DNA of 64,000 nucleotides from Vicia villosa. Lineage: Eukaryota; Streptophyta; Magnoliopsida; Fabales; Fabaceae. The translations under genes were made by a program, and so were the position numbers. Below are positions 34,498 through 45,954 of this stretch, one piece after another. The notes beneath the pieces were generated by a model, which had not been told where the DNA came from, searched no databases, and worked only from the letters and a program-made list of their open reading frames with translations. How positions within the stretch are numbered: position 1 is the stretch's first letter; each line of letters opens with the position of its first letter. Location: positions 42,147,462 to 42,211,461 of the forward strand of contig NC_081182.1 in assembly GCF_029867415.1 (NCBI RefSeq). The letters run 5' to 3'.

Positions 34498-37432
34498 ACC
34501 AGGTGGAGAAGTCAAGTTTGGAGGAGATCAGAAGGGCAAAATCATTGGCTCTGGAACCATAAGTCTTGGTAACTCTCCTTCCATAACTAATGTACTTCTT
34601 GTAGAAGGATTAACGCATAACTTATTGTCCATAAGTCAATTAAGTGACAATGGTTATGATATAATCTTCAATCAAAAGTCTTGCAAGGCTGTAAGTCAGA
34701 AGGATGGCTCAATCCTATTTACAGGCAAGAGGAAGAACAACATTTATAAGATTGATCTTTCTGATCTTGAGAAGCAGAAGGTGACTTGTCTTATGTCTGT
34801 TTCTGAAGAGCAATGGGTCTGGCACAGAAGATTAGGACATGCTAGTTTGAGAAAGATTTCTCAGATTAACAAACTAAATCTAGTCAGAGGACTCCCAAAT
34901 CTGAAATACAAATCAGATGCTCTTTGTGAAGCATGTCAGAAGGGCAAGTTCTCCAGACCTGCATTCAAGTCTAAGAATGTTGTTTCTACCTCAAGGCCGT
35001 TAGAACTCTTGCACATTGATCTGTTTGGCCCAGCCAAAACAGCATCTGTCAGAGGGAAGAAATATGGATTAGTCATCGTTGATGATTATAGCCGCTGGAC
35101 ATGGGTAAAGTTCTTGAAACACAAGGATGAGTCTCATTTAGTGTTCTTTGAATTCTGCACTCAGATCCAATCTGAGAAAGAGTGTAAAATCATAAAGGTC
35201 AGAAGTGATCATGGTGGCGAATTTGAGAACAGATTCTTTGAGGAGTTCTTCAAAGAAATGGCCAGAACCATGATCAATGAAACCAATATGGCTAAGCATT
35301 TCTGGGCAGAAGCAATTAACACTGCATGTTATATTCAGAATAGAATCTCTATCAGACCTATTCTAAATAAGACTCCTTATGAATTGTGGAAGAACAGAAA
35401 GCCCAACATTTCATATTTCCATCCTTTTGGATGTGTATGTTTTATTCTGAATACTAAAGACCATCTTGGTAAGTTTGATTCTAAAGCACAAAAGTGTTTC
35501 CTTCTTGGATATTCTGAACGCTCTAAAGGCTACAGAGTATACAATACTGAAACATTGATTGTAGAAGAATCAATCAATATCAGGTTTGATGATAAGCTTG
35601 GTCTTGAAAAACCAAAGCAGTTTGAGAATTTTTCAGATTTTGATATTGATATATCAGAAGCAGTAGAACCAAGAAGCAAAGCTGCAGAAGCTGGCAGTCT
35701 CAGAAGTACCGAATCAGAAGATCAAGTTGCTGCATCTTTAGAGAATCTGGGAATCTCTGAAGAACCTACAGTCAGAAGATCACCTAGACTTGCTTCAGCT
35801 CATTCAGAAGATGTGATCCTTGGAAAGAAAGATGATCCCATCAGAACAAGGGCATTCCTTAAGAACAATGCAGAATGTCAATTAGGTCTTGTTTCTTTGA
35901 TCGAGCCAACTTCCATTGATCAAGCTCTAGAAGATCCAGACTGGATAATTGCCATGCAAGAAGAACTAAATCAGTTTACAAGGAATGATGTATGGGACTT
36001 GGTTCCTAGACCAAAAGGATTTAACATCATCGGTACTAAGTGGGTTTTCAGAAACAAGCTAAGTGAGAAAGGTGAAGTGGTAAGAAACAAAGCCAGACTG
36101 GTTGCTCAGGGTTATAGTCAGCAAGAAGGGATTGATTATACAGAAACCTTTGCACCAGTGGCCAGGTTAGAATCTATTCGTCTATTAATTTCTTTTGCCA
36201 TTCAACACAACATCACTCTTTATCAGATGGATGTCAAGAGTGCCTTCTTAAATGGTTATATAGATGAAGAAGTTTATGTTCACCAACCTCCTGGTTTTGA
36301 AGACTCCATGTCTCCAAATCATGTTTTCAAATTAAAGAAATCATTATACGGATTGAAACAAGCTCCCAGAGCTTGGTATGAACGTTTGAGTTCTTTCCTT
36401 CTGGAAAATGATTTCACTAGAGGAAAAGTGGACACTACTCTCTTTTGTAAAACATTTAAAAAGGATATTTTAATTTGTCAAATATATGTTGATGATATTA
36501 TCTTTGGAACATCTAATGCTACACTTGGAAAGGAGTTTGCTGAGTCTATGCAGGCTGAATTTGAAATGAGCATGATGGGAGAACTCGAGTATTTCCTTGG
36601 GATTCAAATCAACCAAACTTCCGATGGAACCTATGTTCATCAAACGAAGTATGTGAAAGAACTTCTGAAGAAGTTTAATCTTTCTGAAAGCAAAGAAGCC
36701 AAAACTCCTATGCAGCCAACATGTGTACTGGGTAAGGATGAGGTAAGTAAGAAGGTAGATCAGAAGTTGTACAGAGGTATGATTGGATCTCTTCTATATC
36801 TAACTGCTTCTAGACCTGACATTCTCTTTAGTGTTTGTTTGTGTGCTCGATTCCAATCAGATCCAAGAGAATCTCATTTAACAGCAGTTAAAAGAATTCT
36901 AAGGTATCTGAAAGGTACTACTAATGTTGGTTTAGTTTACAGAAGATCTAAAGATTACAACTTAGTAGGATTCTGTGATGCTGACTATGCTGGAGATAGA
37001 ATAGAAAGAAAGAGCACTTCTGGAAGTTGTCAATTTCTTGGAAGTCATCTGATCTCATGGTACAGCAAGAAGCAAACTACTATTGCCCTCTCAACAACAG
37101 AAGCAGAATATGTTGCTGCTGCTGGTTGTAGCACACAAATGCTCTGGATGAGAAGTCAGCTGGAAGATTATCAGATATATGAGAGTAACATTCCTATATT
37201 ATGTGATAATACTTCTGCTATATGTTTATCTAAGAATCCTATTTTACATTCAAAAGCTAAACATATTGAGATTAAACATCATTTCATAAGGGACTATGTT
37301 CAGAAGGGTGCTATATCTTTAAACTTTGTGGATACAGACCATCAATGGGCTGATATCTTTACAAAACCCCTTGCTGAAGATAGGTTTAAGTTCATTCTGA
37401 AGAATATCAGTATGGATTTATGCCCAGAATGA
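34382..37432 (+). CDS. Pol polyprotein: protease, damaged integrase, reverse transcriptase, RNase H
   Basis: Open for 1,016 codons; the first Met is probably not the true start because pol is usually made as a fusion with gag. Protease: WYLDSGCSRHMTG near residues 16-28 (catalytic DSG). Integrase zinc region: HRRLGH...CEACQKGK near 147-190. Integrase core: the first Asp is in LLHIDLFGP (about 213) and the second in VRSDHGGEF (about 275). The stretch that normally carries PQQNG.VERKN and the catalytic Glu is missing: FFEEFFK runs straight into EMARTM at about 35253. RT runs from about residue 520 (WIIAMQEEL), with QMDVKSAFLNG and YVDDIIFG (about 702). RNase H motifs are TTEAEYVAA, CDNTSAICLSKNP and ADIFTKPL. 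Otherwise undamaged. Confidence 0.93.
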   Translation: MQISLAEKRTKSKMSWYLDSGCSRHMTGRRSTFQDLVLKPGGEVKFGGDQKGKIIGSGTISLGNSPSITNVLLVEGLTHNLLSISQLSDNGYDIIFNQKSCKAVSQKDGSILFTGKRKNNIYKIDLSDLEKQKVTCLMSVSEEQWVWHRRLGHASLRKISQINKLNLVRGLPNLKYKSDALCEACQKGKFSRPAFKSKNVVSTSRPLELLHIDLFGPAKTASVRGKKYGLVIVDDYSRWTWVKFLKHKDESHLVFFEFCTQIQSEKECKIIKVRSDHGGEFENRFFEEFFKEMARTMINETNMAKHFWAEAINTACYIQNRISIRPILNKTPYELWKNRKPNISYFHPFGCVCFILNTKDHLGKFDSKAQKCFLLGYSERSKGYRVYNTETLIVEESINIRFDDKLGLEKPKQFENFSDFDIDISEAVEPRSKAAEAGSLRSTESEDQVAASLENLGISEEPTVRRSPRLASAHSEDVILGKKDDPIRTRAFLKNNAECQLGLVSLIEPTSIDQALEDPDWIIAMQEELNQFTRNDVWDLVPRPKGFNIIGTKWVFRNKLSEKGEVVRNKARLVAQGYSQQEGIDYTETFAPVARLESIRLLISFAIQHNITLYQMDVKSAFLNGYIDEEVYVHQPPGFEDSMSPNHVFKLKKSLYGLKQAPRAWYERLSSFLLENDFTRGKVDTTLFCKTFKKDILICQIYVDDIIFGTSNATLGKEFAESMQAEFEMSMMGELEYFLGIQINQTSDGTYVHQTKYVKELLKKFNLSESKEAKTPMQPTCVLGKDEVSKKVDQKLYRGMIGSLLYLTASRPDILFSVCLCARFQSDPRESHLTAVKRILRYLKGTTNVGLVYRRSKDYNLVGFCDADYAGDRIERKSTSGSCQFLGSHLISWYSKKQTTIALSTTEAEYVAAAGCSTQMLWMRSQLEDYQIYESNIPILCDNTSAICLSKNPILHSKAKHIEIKHHFIRDYVQKGAISLNFVDTDHQWADIFTKPLAEDRFKFILKNISMDLCPE

Positions 37433-38560
37433 GAAGGTGAGAAGATCTTATGTATGAGTATCTTCTGAAATGAAATTAGATTTTTATTTTTTAAGAAGTT
37501 CTGATTGAAATCAATTAGAAATTGTGATTCAGTTATTACTAACGTTTCATTGTCTAAGTTGATTCAGAATCTCTTTAAAAGCAAAACAGCTGTAACTGGC
37601 TATCCAGATGGTAAACACGTGTTCACTATCTCTGGACAAGCGTGCGTGCAGTTGAGGGGACGTCTACTTAGGTAACTGTGCAAATCTCGTCGTTTGTCAT
37701 TATTATCTCTCCTCACGTCACGTAACATTAAATGCCATTCATCATTTCTTTTATTGTTCTTTTCGTTTTTATATCAGTCAAACGTTTCCCTTCCCTAGAA
37801 CGTTTTCCTTCCCCACATTCCCTCTATTTATTTCTCCATTTCTTTGCATTCTTCAATCAATCTTTGCGCTCCCTCTCTCTTTCTCTCACTTTTCTATGAA
37901 TATCGTTTGCGAAAACCCTAAGTTCATTCTTCATCGATCTAGCATTCATCATGAATCTTTCGCCCAGTTCCCTTCATCAAAACTTTAAACCAGTTGAAGA
38001 AACTAAGTCTCAACAGTGGCTGATCTATTTGAATAGAACGGATGGAAGGGTTAATCGGTTACAGGATGAGAAACATATCTCGGGATGGCATTCCAAGTTT
38101 TTCTCAAGTCAGATCTCTTCTTTGATGATGTTATCAACATTTGTCCAAAGGAAGAAGACTTTCTTGAGATATTGGATGAAGTTGGGTTCCATAAGGACTT
38201 AACTTCTATGTTAAGGGAAAGCCCATATGAGAATACGCTCTCTCCTGGTGAACTGTTCTCAGTTCCTCCTTTGTATTCATTTACTTCTTTCTCTGGGAGC
38301 TGCTCAGGCATGCAGAGTTTCAAGATTTGATGACCAAGCAAGGGCAAGAACAACGCTGGGATTCATGATATACTGGCTTAGATTAGGACTAGACTAGGGT
38401 TGTAGGCTTTAGGTCTTTGTAGTTTTCTTTCCTTGTTGCATCTGTTTTCCTGCATTCCTCTTTTGTAATCTTTCTTGTTGAAATCAATGGAAAGTTATCT
38501 ATGTTTCTTTCCTTTTGTCTCTTGCTTTACATCTGAATCTTTTTATGCTTTTTGATGTTA
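37433..38560 (+). other. 3' region after pol with a broken extra ORF
   Basis: A promoter-like AT and CT-rich stretch (37740-37900) precedes an ATG at 37951. That frame runs to 38202 (MNLSPSSLHQNFKPVEETKS, then WLIYLNRTDGRVNRLQDEKH). Near 38100 the sensible reading moves to another frame, which continues to about 38330 (FFDDVINICPKEEDFLEILD, then SPYENTLSPGELF). So one ORF of roughly 125 codons has been split by a frameshift. It sits where SIRE-type elements carry their extra or env-like ORF, but I see no signal peptide or membrane segment and do not recognise it. Confidence 0.45.
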
Positions 38561-38763
38561 TGACAAAAAGGGGGAGAAAATATATGATAAATGATCTGAT
38601 TAATATTATCAGTTACCGAGTAAAAAGACCCCACATTTACTAACAGAAGCTGCAAGTTTCATATGTTTTTAAGTTGTGTTGTTGCAGGAATCGAAGATTC
38701 AAGATCAACATAAGAAGCAACGAGATAAGCAACGAGATGATGAAGCAACTCTTTAGAGAATCA

Positions 38764-38917
38764 AGCTCTTGTATTCTTGAAGCAAGCTGAGTGCTATGAA
38801 GCTTCAGAATCAGAAGCAAGAAGGAAGATTGATCAGAAATAGCTCTTGGATTCTTGAAGCAAGCTGAGTGCTAGGAAGCTTCAGAATCAGAAGCAAGAAG
38901 GAAGAATGATCAGAAAT
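38764..38917 (+). repeat. Tandem duplication, 77-bp period, two copies
   Basis: AGCTCTTG..TTCTTGAAGCAAGCTGAGTG recurs at 38764 and 38841 with a few substitutions, in the 3' region of the SIRE-type element. Confidence 0.9.
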
Positions 38918-39181
38918 TCTGATAATAGAATATGATCCAAATCATTGTCTATTTGCTCTGATACATTGTCTATTAGATCTGACATATTCTATATGGCTTA
39001 TATGGCTCTGATACATATTTTGTGTTCTGATACACATCTTATGTTCTAACTCATTCATGCTGACTTTTGCCGTTTAGTTTTGTTCTGTAACATTTTAGGA
39101 TGTAGAGATGCTCTGATGATGCTCTGGTACATTCAACAATGTTCTGATACAATCTAGCATGAAGAGATGTAAGAAGAAATT

Positions 39182-39529
39182 CAAAGCTCTGAAGCTATCC
39201 GAGGGAAGCAGAAATCAGAAGCTGTGAATGTTCTAAAGATCCAGAAAACTCAAGTTTTGAAGCTGTCCTAAATGGAAGCAGAAATCAGAAGCTGTGAATG
39301 TTCTGAAGATCAAAGAAATTCAAGTTCTGAAGCTGTCCTAAATGGAAGCAGGAATCAGAAGCTGTGAATGTTCTGAAGATCAAAGAAATTCAAGTTCTGA
39401 AGCTGTCCTAAATGGAAGCAGGAATCAGAAGCTATGAGTGTTCTAGGGATCTAAAGAAATTCAAGTTCTGAAGTTGTCCAAAGGAAGCAGAAGTCAGAAG
39501 CTATGAATTATCAAAAGACAGAAGCTTAT
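39182..39529 (+). repeat. Tandem repeat, 70-bp period, about five copies
   Basis: The anchor CAAGTTCTGAAGCTGTCC recurs at about 39182 (degenerate), 39251, 39321, 39391 and 39462. The third and fourth copies are nearly identical and the outer ones have decayed. Confidence 0.92.
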
Positions 39530-39737
39530 GTGATCGTCTCTACCGAAATAATCAGGGAAGTCTTTTATTATTAAAGTTCTTCGAGTATTTATTTCAGGGG
39601 GAGATTATTCATCTCAGGGGGAGATTGTTAATCTCAGGGGGAGACATATTCACATGCTTATGCTATAGCTGTGTAATTTGTCTTTAGCCGTCTGCTCTTT
39701 CTGATCGCAAATTCATATCATTTATATATGTTTTTGT

Positions 39738-39758
39738 CATCATCAAAAAAGGGGAGAT
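39738..39758 (+). other. Polypurine tract of the SIRE-type element
   Basis: AAAAAAGGGGAGAT directly precedes the 3' LTR. Further GGGGGAGA tracts lie at about 39597, 39616 and 39636, also found in the 5' remnant at 27352-27395. Confidence 0.8.
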
Positions 39759-40977
39759 TGTTAGAACAAGATTTGTTCTGATCAATATTCTTAGTTTTGA
39801 TGATAACAAGGATATGAATTTTGTGTGAGATAATGTGGTACTCTAATACATTGCAATTTCCATTTCAGGAAATATATAAAGAGTATGCACAAATCAGCGC
39901 TCAGAAGCTTTGTCTCAGAAGGTTCAGCATGCAACATCAGAACATGGTCTGGCAAGACATCAGAAGATGGTCAAGGCAGAATCAGAACATGGGTCTATGG
40001 AAGCATCAGAAGAACTTGAGATCAGAAGCAGAAGCACTGAAGTTCTCATGGTATCACGCTCAGAAGCACTTCAAGGTCAGAAGACAAGAAGATGCTATGC
40101 ACCAAGCTGTTTGACTCTGATGATATTCAAATATTATATTCACAAACATCAGATCAGAAGAAAGTACAAGTGGCAGGCTACGCTGACTGACAAAAGGAAC
40201 GTTGGAAGCTATTAAAGGCAACGTCAGTAGACACAGCGTGAACAAGGCTCGAGGTAGTTGACAAAAGCGTGAAACATTAAATGCAAAGCTGTACGGAACA
40301 CGCAAAGCATTAAATGCGCCCAACGGTCATCTTCTCAAACGCCTATAAATATGAAGTTCTGATGAGAACCAAGGTTACCAATTTTGAACAAAATTATTCT
40401 GAAAGACTTGCTGAAACGCTGTTCAAATTCAAAGCTCAGAAACTTCATCTTCATCAAAGCTCACTACATTGCTGTTGTAATATATTAGTGAGATTAAGCT
40501 TAAACGTTAAGAGAAATATCACTGTTGTGATTATAGCTTTTCAGAAGCATTTGTAATACTCTTAGAATTGATTACATTAATTTGTAAGTAACTAGAGTGA
40601 TCAAGTGTTGATCAGGAAACTCTAGGAAGTCTTAGCTTGTGTCTAAGCAGTTGTAATTAGAGTGATCACGTGGTGGTCAGGATACTCTAAGAAAGTCTTA
40701 GCTTGTGTCTAAGCATTTGTTCCTGGAGTGATCAGGTTGTGATCAGGATACTCTAGAAGACTTAGTCGCGGACTAAGTGGAAAACCATTGTAATCTGTTG
40801 CGATTAGTGGATTAAATCCTCAGGTGAGGTAAATCACTCCGTGGGGGTGGACTGGAGTAGTTTAGTTAACAACGAACCAGGATAAAAATAACTGTGCATA
40901 TTGTTTTTATCATTCAAGTTTTTAGACTACACTTATTCAAACCCCCCCCCCCTTTCTAAGTGTTTTTCTATCCTTCA
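39759..40977 (+). mobile_element. 3' LTR of SIRE-type copia element (1,219 bp)
   Basis: TGTTAGAACAAG...TATCCTTCA, the partner of 27513-28726. The C run near 40945 is longer than in the 5' LTR. ORFs shared with the 5' LTR (27575-27868 and 39821-40114) reflect LTR sequence, not genes. Confidence 0.92.
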
Positions 40978-40982
40978 ATCCA

Positions 40983-43900
40983 GGCACCCCCCCCTTTGTC
41001 TATCGTACCGTAAATTAGCAACATTAGTTAAAGATCAATGTCTTTAATTCAAGATGTATAAAGATCGCTACATTCAGTCCAAGATCTTGTATCACTGAAT
41101 CGCTTCTAAAGCTCCGTTCCACCGTAACTTTCGTAATCTTCTCCATTTTTTGTTTTGAAACGGGACAGTGGCACTATCAGTGGGAATATAATTCTCATAT
41201 CAAGAATCTAAAAGCGTCTCAGGTGAAGAAATTAAAGTTTCACATAGTCAAGATCTTAAATCTGCGATATTTTGGATCCATCGAACTCTGATCAAACTTT
41301 GATTGATCGTTCATCTCGATCAGGAACCATTGTGAGAAGATGCCAACAGATATCCTCATGTTAGGAATCTAACCTACGGTGTTATGACCGGTCAGACTCA
41401 ATTTGAGTTTAGGTTGGGCAGGAATCTTGAACTCTAACTCCTGCCAAGGCTTGTTATCGGATCCTGATTTAGATTCCCAGAGCTAGGATCAATTGAGTTC
41501 CATTTTGCCTTCGGTCGAGCAACATTTTGGGTCTGTAATTGCCGAATAAGTCCTTAGAGAGATCTCCTCAAATTTGAGCTTGGATTCATCACGGATCCGG
41601 GAAAAGACAGAAGTAATCGTATCCAAGAAATGCCATTGCATAGATGCCACCGTGATCGGCCCATGCCAAATGTCTCATCATCGTAAAAGCATCATGTCAA
41701 ATGTCTCATCATCGTAACGACTAGAGTCCGGACCCAAACGGTTACAAAATGTTCGGGACCGCGAAATGATAAAGGAGTTACGAGGTGATTGACATCTCAG
41801 AGAATGGGAAAACTCGGGGGATCAGTTGGTCAACTGGGTACCAAACCTGCTGGAGTAAACATATGCCACATGGCTCTCCATTGACGCTTGTAGTACCCCA
41901 CCCTCTGGCCCTATTCCCAAGGACAGACTATATGCATGGTCAGGGTGTGAATCAAGAAGAGGAGAGATAGTTTGTTTACCACGGGAATCCTAGGCATAAC
42001 TACCCGAAAGATTCTACATGCTACAAAGCCAAAAATGCATCAGAGTTCCTTAGTCCACGGTCAAACATCAGGACAGCCTGAACATCCTGGAGAGAGCTCG
42101 AAGTCACGAGGCATCGGGCCTCCCCAACGACGAGAAGTAGATCCGGACGCATCCAAAGACTCCAAAGCCGCCTGGATAACACATCTGAGGGCGAGCAATC
42201 GATACATACTTACGGCTGACCGTATTATTTAATTAATGTATTTATAAATTTATTGCCTACTTGCAATTACTAATATTATTGTTAAATGCAGATTTTATAT
42301 AAATTTATTGCCTACTTGCCTACTTGTTATTATATTCTTGTTACTCTATTTTTTCTCTAGTACCCTCTTTTAGGGCACCAAAGTATGAATGCACGTAATA
42401 GTGAACCGGTATGAGCAGTTAACACCTAAAATAAAAAAAATTAAAAGGGGTTGTCAGAGACACTTTGCACGTCCGACTACAGCAATCAAAATCCCACAGC
42501 ACCAATCATGCTTAAATAAATTCAGGGATGTTGTTAGAGATGCTTTGCACGTCCCATTACAGCAATTAATACCCCGGAGCATTGAACACGCTTAAAGATT
42601 TTAAGGGAGCTACCAAACACTCTTTGTACGTCTGACTACAACAATCAATTCCCCCTAATCAAAGATTACACGCATTTTTGTGAATTTAGCACTCCCCACT
42701 CCTCGGATATATCCAATCCACGGGATGTGAGTGGTGGAACCCAAACACGTCCACCTCGATCCAAGCTTTATCTCGGGGGCAGGAACGGGGATTCTCTACC
42801 TTTGGCTGAGGAATGATCCTTTGTGGCGCAGAACGTAGTTCAAAGCATAGTTGCACCTAGTCAATCTCATGCCTCGTCCTTATGAATATGATTCAAAGCA
42901 TATCAGTATCTAGTCGGTTCCATGTGAAACCCTTACGGGTACAATTCAAAGTATAGTCGTTTCTCGCCGATTCCATGACTCATAATTACGAATTCAACGT
43001 ATGAAGGTGCCAAGCCGAATCATCATCTCGATGCTATAAACTCAATTTAAATATCGGTCACGTCAAACCAAACCAATACATTATCAACATAAGCACGTTT
43101 CAATTATGGTCGCATTTAGTCGGGCAAACATCTTACCAATAAAGTATGTACATCTTAATGCGACATACTTGTGAATAAAGCATCCAAACATGGCCTCAAA
43201 AAGAACTTAAGGTTATTTACACTTAAATCAAATATTGTTTATCACTCTTTATAGCAAACAAACTCTATAAATTACAAGGTGGAAAATCAAACCCTAACGC
43301 TCTTTTGCTCACAATCAGCTGAAAATTACGATTAAAAGGAGCACAACAAGAAACCAAAAACACAAGCATGCAAAAGGTAATGATATAAATAAATAAATAT
43401 TGTTTACAAGCCGAGATGCAGAATATCGACAAAGTCTTACAGGAACAAAGCTAAATAAAAGAGAAAGGGGAGTAAAAAGATCCATAAACGTCAGCGCCCA
43501 ACTCCAACATTCCTAGACCATCTTCGGCGTTATCTCTATAGATGGCTTGGAAGAGATCCAGTTGGTCAGCAAAAATAGAAATTTTGGGGGAAATCCTCCT
43601 GTATGCTCCAAAATCTGATCTCAGACATAGTACATGAATTTCATAGCCCACTAAAGGGACTCTTGAGATTTCCTTTATGTATCAGCCAGGTCCTCCTCGA
43701 GGCCTTTCAAAAATTTGGCTCGATCATCTTTCATGTGCTCAAGAGTTTTTCAGTTCCTCTTCCAACTCGCGACATGCTTTCGCTGCATCTTCAGAAGCCT
43801 TTTCCAACGTTTCTCTCCCTCGACAAGAGAAGTCTTCAATTCCATTGTCTGATCAGTCAAAACTGACAGAGAACTGTATCGTTTCACCTTATCCTGGAAA

Positions 43901-44900
43901 GAGTTAGCAAGCTTGACTTTTTTCCTTAGCTCAACCAATTTTTGCTCAACCATGGAATTCTCCTACTCAAGGGCCTCACATTTCTCCTTCAATTCATCCA
44001 GCTCCCTAGAAAGGTTACCAGAACCTAATACATCATCCTGGCCACCAGCTACCATCAAAACCAAATATCGGACCTTGAACTGGGTGCGAGAAGCATCCAC
44101 AAAAAAAATGACTTGTATGTTACAAACATGTTCCAGACAAAAGCTAGGTCCTTAGTGGGCACAACAGCAGTAAATTCCTCTAGGGTGCTAGGTACTCGAG
44201 AGGGAAGAATGACGGGGAGCCAGAAGAAAGGAGTAAGAGCCTCCAACTCAACATATTCTAACAAACGACCCCATTTAGAAGAATCCTCTTCAACGAGAGT
44301 TGACAGACAATTATCTTGATTCCTCTTGATAGGAGAAAGGGATGGTGAATGCTCACTGACAGTGAGGTCGTCCGCCGCAATAGTCAATGGTTCCACCTCA
44401 AGAGTTGTAACCTGGGATAATAGTCAAAGTTAATGTCAGGATAATAACTATAATTAGTGTTTTAACCACCAGAGTGAGAGTAGTTGCATCAGTAGAAATT
44501 TCCACCACTTGACCCGATGAGTCGGTCGTAAGACCTTGGTCCTTGGCAAGCACGGGAAACATTTGCAACTGATTCATATTATCTGCAAGATATAAGTTAC
44601 ACTTGTTAAAAAAGGAGGTGCCTAGGTTACCATCCTCACTAAGGAGTTATTGCCTCCCTGCATGACCGTGAGCACTGATAGTCACACAAGTACCAATTTA
44701 TTTATTCTTTTGCTGAGAAGTAGACAACTTTTACAGGACTAAATCCTTCTTCATAGTCGATCCCTTAATATTAAGTGCACATCCTCCTTCATTTTTACCT
44801 CCTTGGAGGATAAAGGATTTATCCCGGTATGGTAAGAAGAAAGGTTCCAGCAGAAGTGAACTTAAGACTTGTATTTGAAAAAAAGCACTCTTACATGAAT
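40983..44900. mobile_element. Decayed LTR-retrotransposon relic, probably Ty3/gypsy
   Basis: AGTGGCACTATCAGTGGGAA at about 41169 looks like the primer site region of Tat/Athila-type gypsy elements, so 40983-41165 may be the end of an LTR cut off by the SIRE insertion. Tandem repeats typical of long LTRs or untranslated regions lie at 42446-42680 and 42839-43020. On the minus strand, 44396-43450 reads as broken coding sequence: SLSPIKRNQDNCLSTLVEED, LEALTPFFWLPVILPSRVP, then a Lys/Leu-rich coiled region (EQKLVELRKKVKLANSFQDK). I find no RT or integrase motif, so the assignment is tentative. Confidence 0.4.
42446..42680 (+). repeat. Tandem repeat, 80-bp period, three diverged copies
   Basis: The anchor CTTTGCACGTC is at 42463, 42543 and (as CTTTGTACGTC) 42622, each followed by an ACTACAGCAATCAA-type phrase. 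A second, looser repeat with CAAAGCATAG anchors (about 55-60 bp) follows at 42839, 42891 and 42950. Confidence 0.8.
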
Positions 44901-45029
44901 TAATGATTTTTTTAATTACTAATACATACTCATAGATGTAAGTGTAGTCAATTTTTGAGTTTGAAGAAAGTAATAACGATAAGTTGATTAATAAGTGGTC
45001 TTTTATGTTAGTGAGTGTTGGAGGGGCTT

Positions 45030-45900
45030 TGAGTCACGACTCACACGTGATTAAATTAGGAACCCTAAGCTTGATCTTGATCATCCAACTGTTAAATATA
45101 ATTTTATTGAGAAAGACGTTTGGGAGAAGTTTTTCAAGTATCGTAGTTCTATTGATTTCTTAGTTAGTAGTAATCTTATTTTCTGAAGAATAATATTATT
45201 GTGTTTAATGTTGATGCTTTTTAGATATAGCCATGTAAATTAATATTTTCACTATGTTTATAATAAGTTAAAAGTCAATAAGGAAAGGAAAATAAGGAGA
45301 GAGAAAACAAATATCTCCATAGATTGTCTCGTGAGGGTTACAAAAAATTTGAGGAATAAATGATTAATAATTTAAAAACAACATCTGCGAGATGACTTAA
45401 TATGTCCTTATTGGGACCCAACTCCACCATCACGACATGAGAAGTAGAAAAAGGCCCGACAAAGACCGGGTGGAGAGTTCACTTCGGATGCCTCATGTGC
45501 AGTCACTGAGAAGATTGTAAGTTAATTTTTTTGTCAATTGGAATATTAAATGTAGGATTTATTGTGTATAATATAGATTTGGTAATGATATCTTATTCAT
45601 GTTATGTGTAGGACTTCTTGATTGATATGGTGAGTCAAGGTTCCTTTGTTCCACGTGTATAACATGATATATTAGTAGGAGGAATCATAACATATGAGCA
45701 TGGTGGACGTGTGCGTGGTGTTGGACAAGATATCATCCTAAGATTATACTTTGGATCATCATGAAAGAGAAAATATTTGTGCAAGAAATAGATGGATGAG
45801 CTTGTTTATAAGAAGTTAGAAGAAAGGTTAGCACATGACCGGGAATCCCAAAAGGAAGAAATTGTCTCTGAAACACATAATAAACATTGTCTCTACAGGT
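45030..45900 (+). pseudogene. Third CACTA-encoded protein relic
   Basis: Plus-strand translation gives LDHPTVKYNFIEKDVWEKFF near 45070-45145, matching the W..F block of the CACTA family. Later, 45418-45520 gives PTPPSRHEK*KKARQRPGGE and TSDASCAVTEKI. Then come the SQGSFVPRV, DILVGGIITYEHGGRVRGVG and LRLYFG blocks at about 45630-45760. That downstream DIL..A..EHPGRVR.VG..VTLR.YFG module is typical of the family and is not visible in copies A and B. In-frame stops disable it. About 240 bp between the blocks (45180-45410) is unrelated or intronic. Confidence 0.62.
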
Positions 45901-45954
45901 ATTGTTGATTCTTGGGAGTAGGTAATATATATTTATAATACCATGCTAATGATT

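Larger units (their letters stand above)
27513..40977 (+). mobile_element. SIRE-type Ty1/copia retrotransposon with nested solo LTR
   Basis: Order: 5' LTR, primer site, gag, (nested solo LTR), gag end, protease, integrase, reverse transcriptase, RNase H, a 2.1-kb 3' region with a broken extra ORF and tandem repeats, polypurine tract, 3' LTR. Protease-integrase-RT-RNase H order defines Ty1/copia. The long 3' region, tract-rich end and GSC-type protease motif fit the SIRE/Maximus lineage. ATCCA (40978-40982) after the 3' LTR nearly matches ATCCT before 27246. Gag is split and integrase is damaged, so the element is not autonomous as it stands. Confidence 0.9.

Noticed and set aside
39182..39529. 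Possible CRISPR-like array
   Set aside because: Head-to-tail 70-bp tandem repeats with no unique spacers, in a plant retrotransposon.
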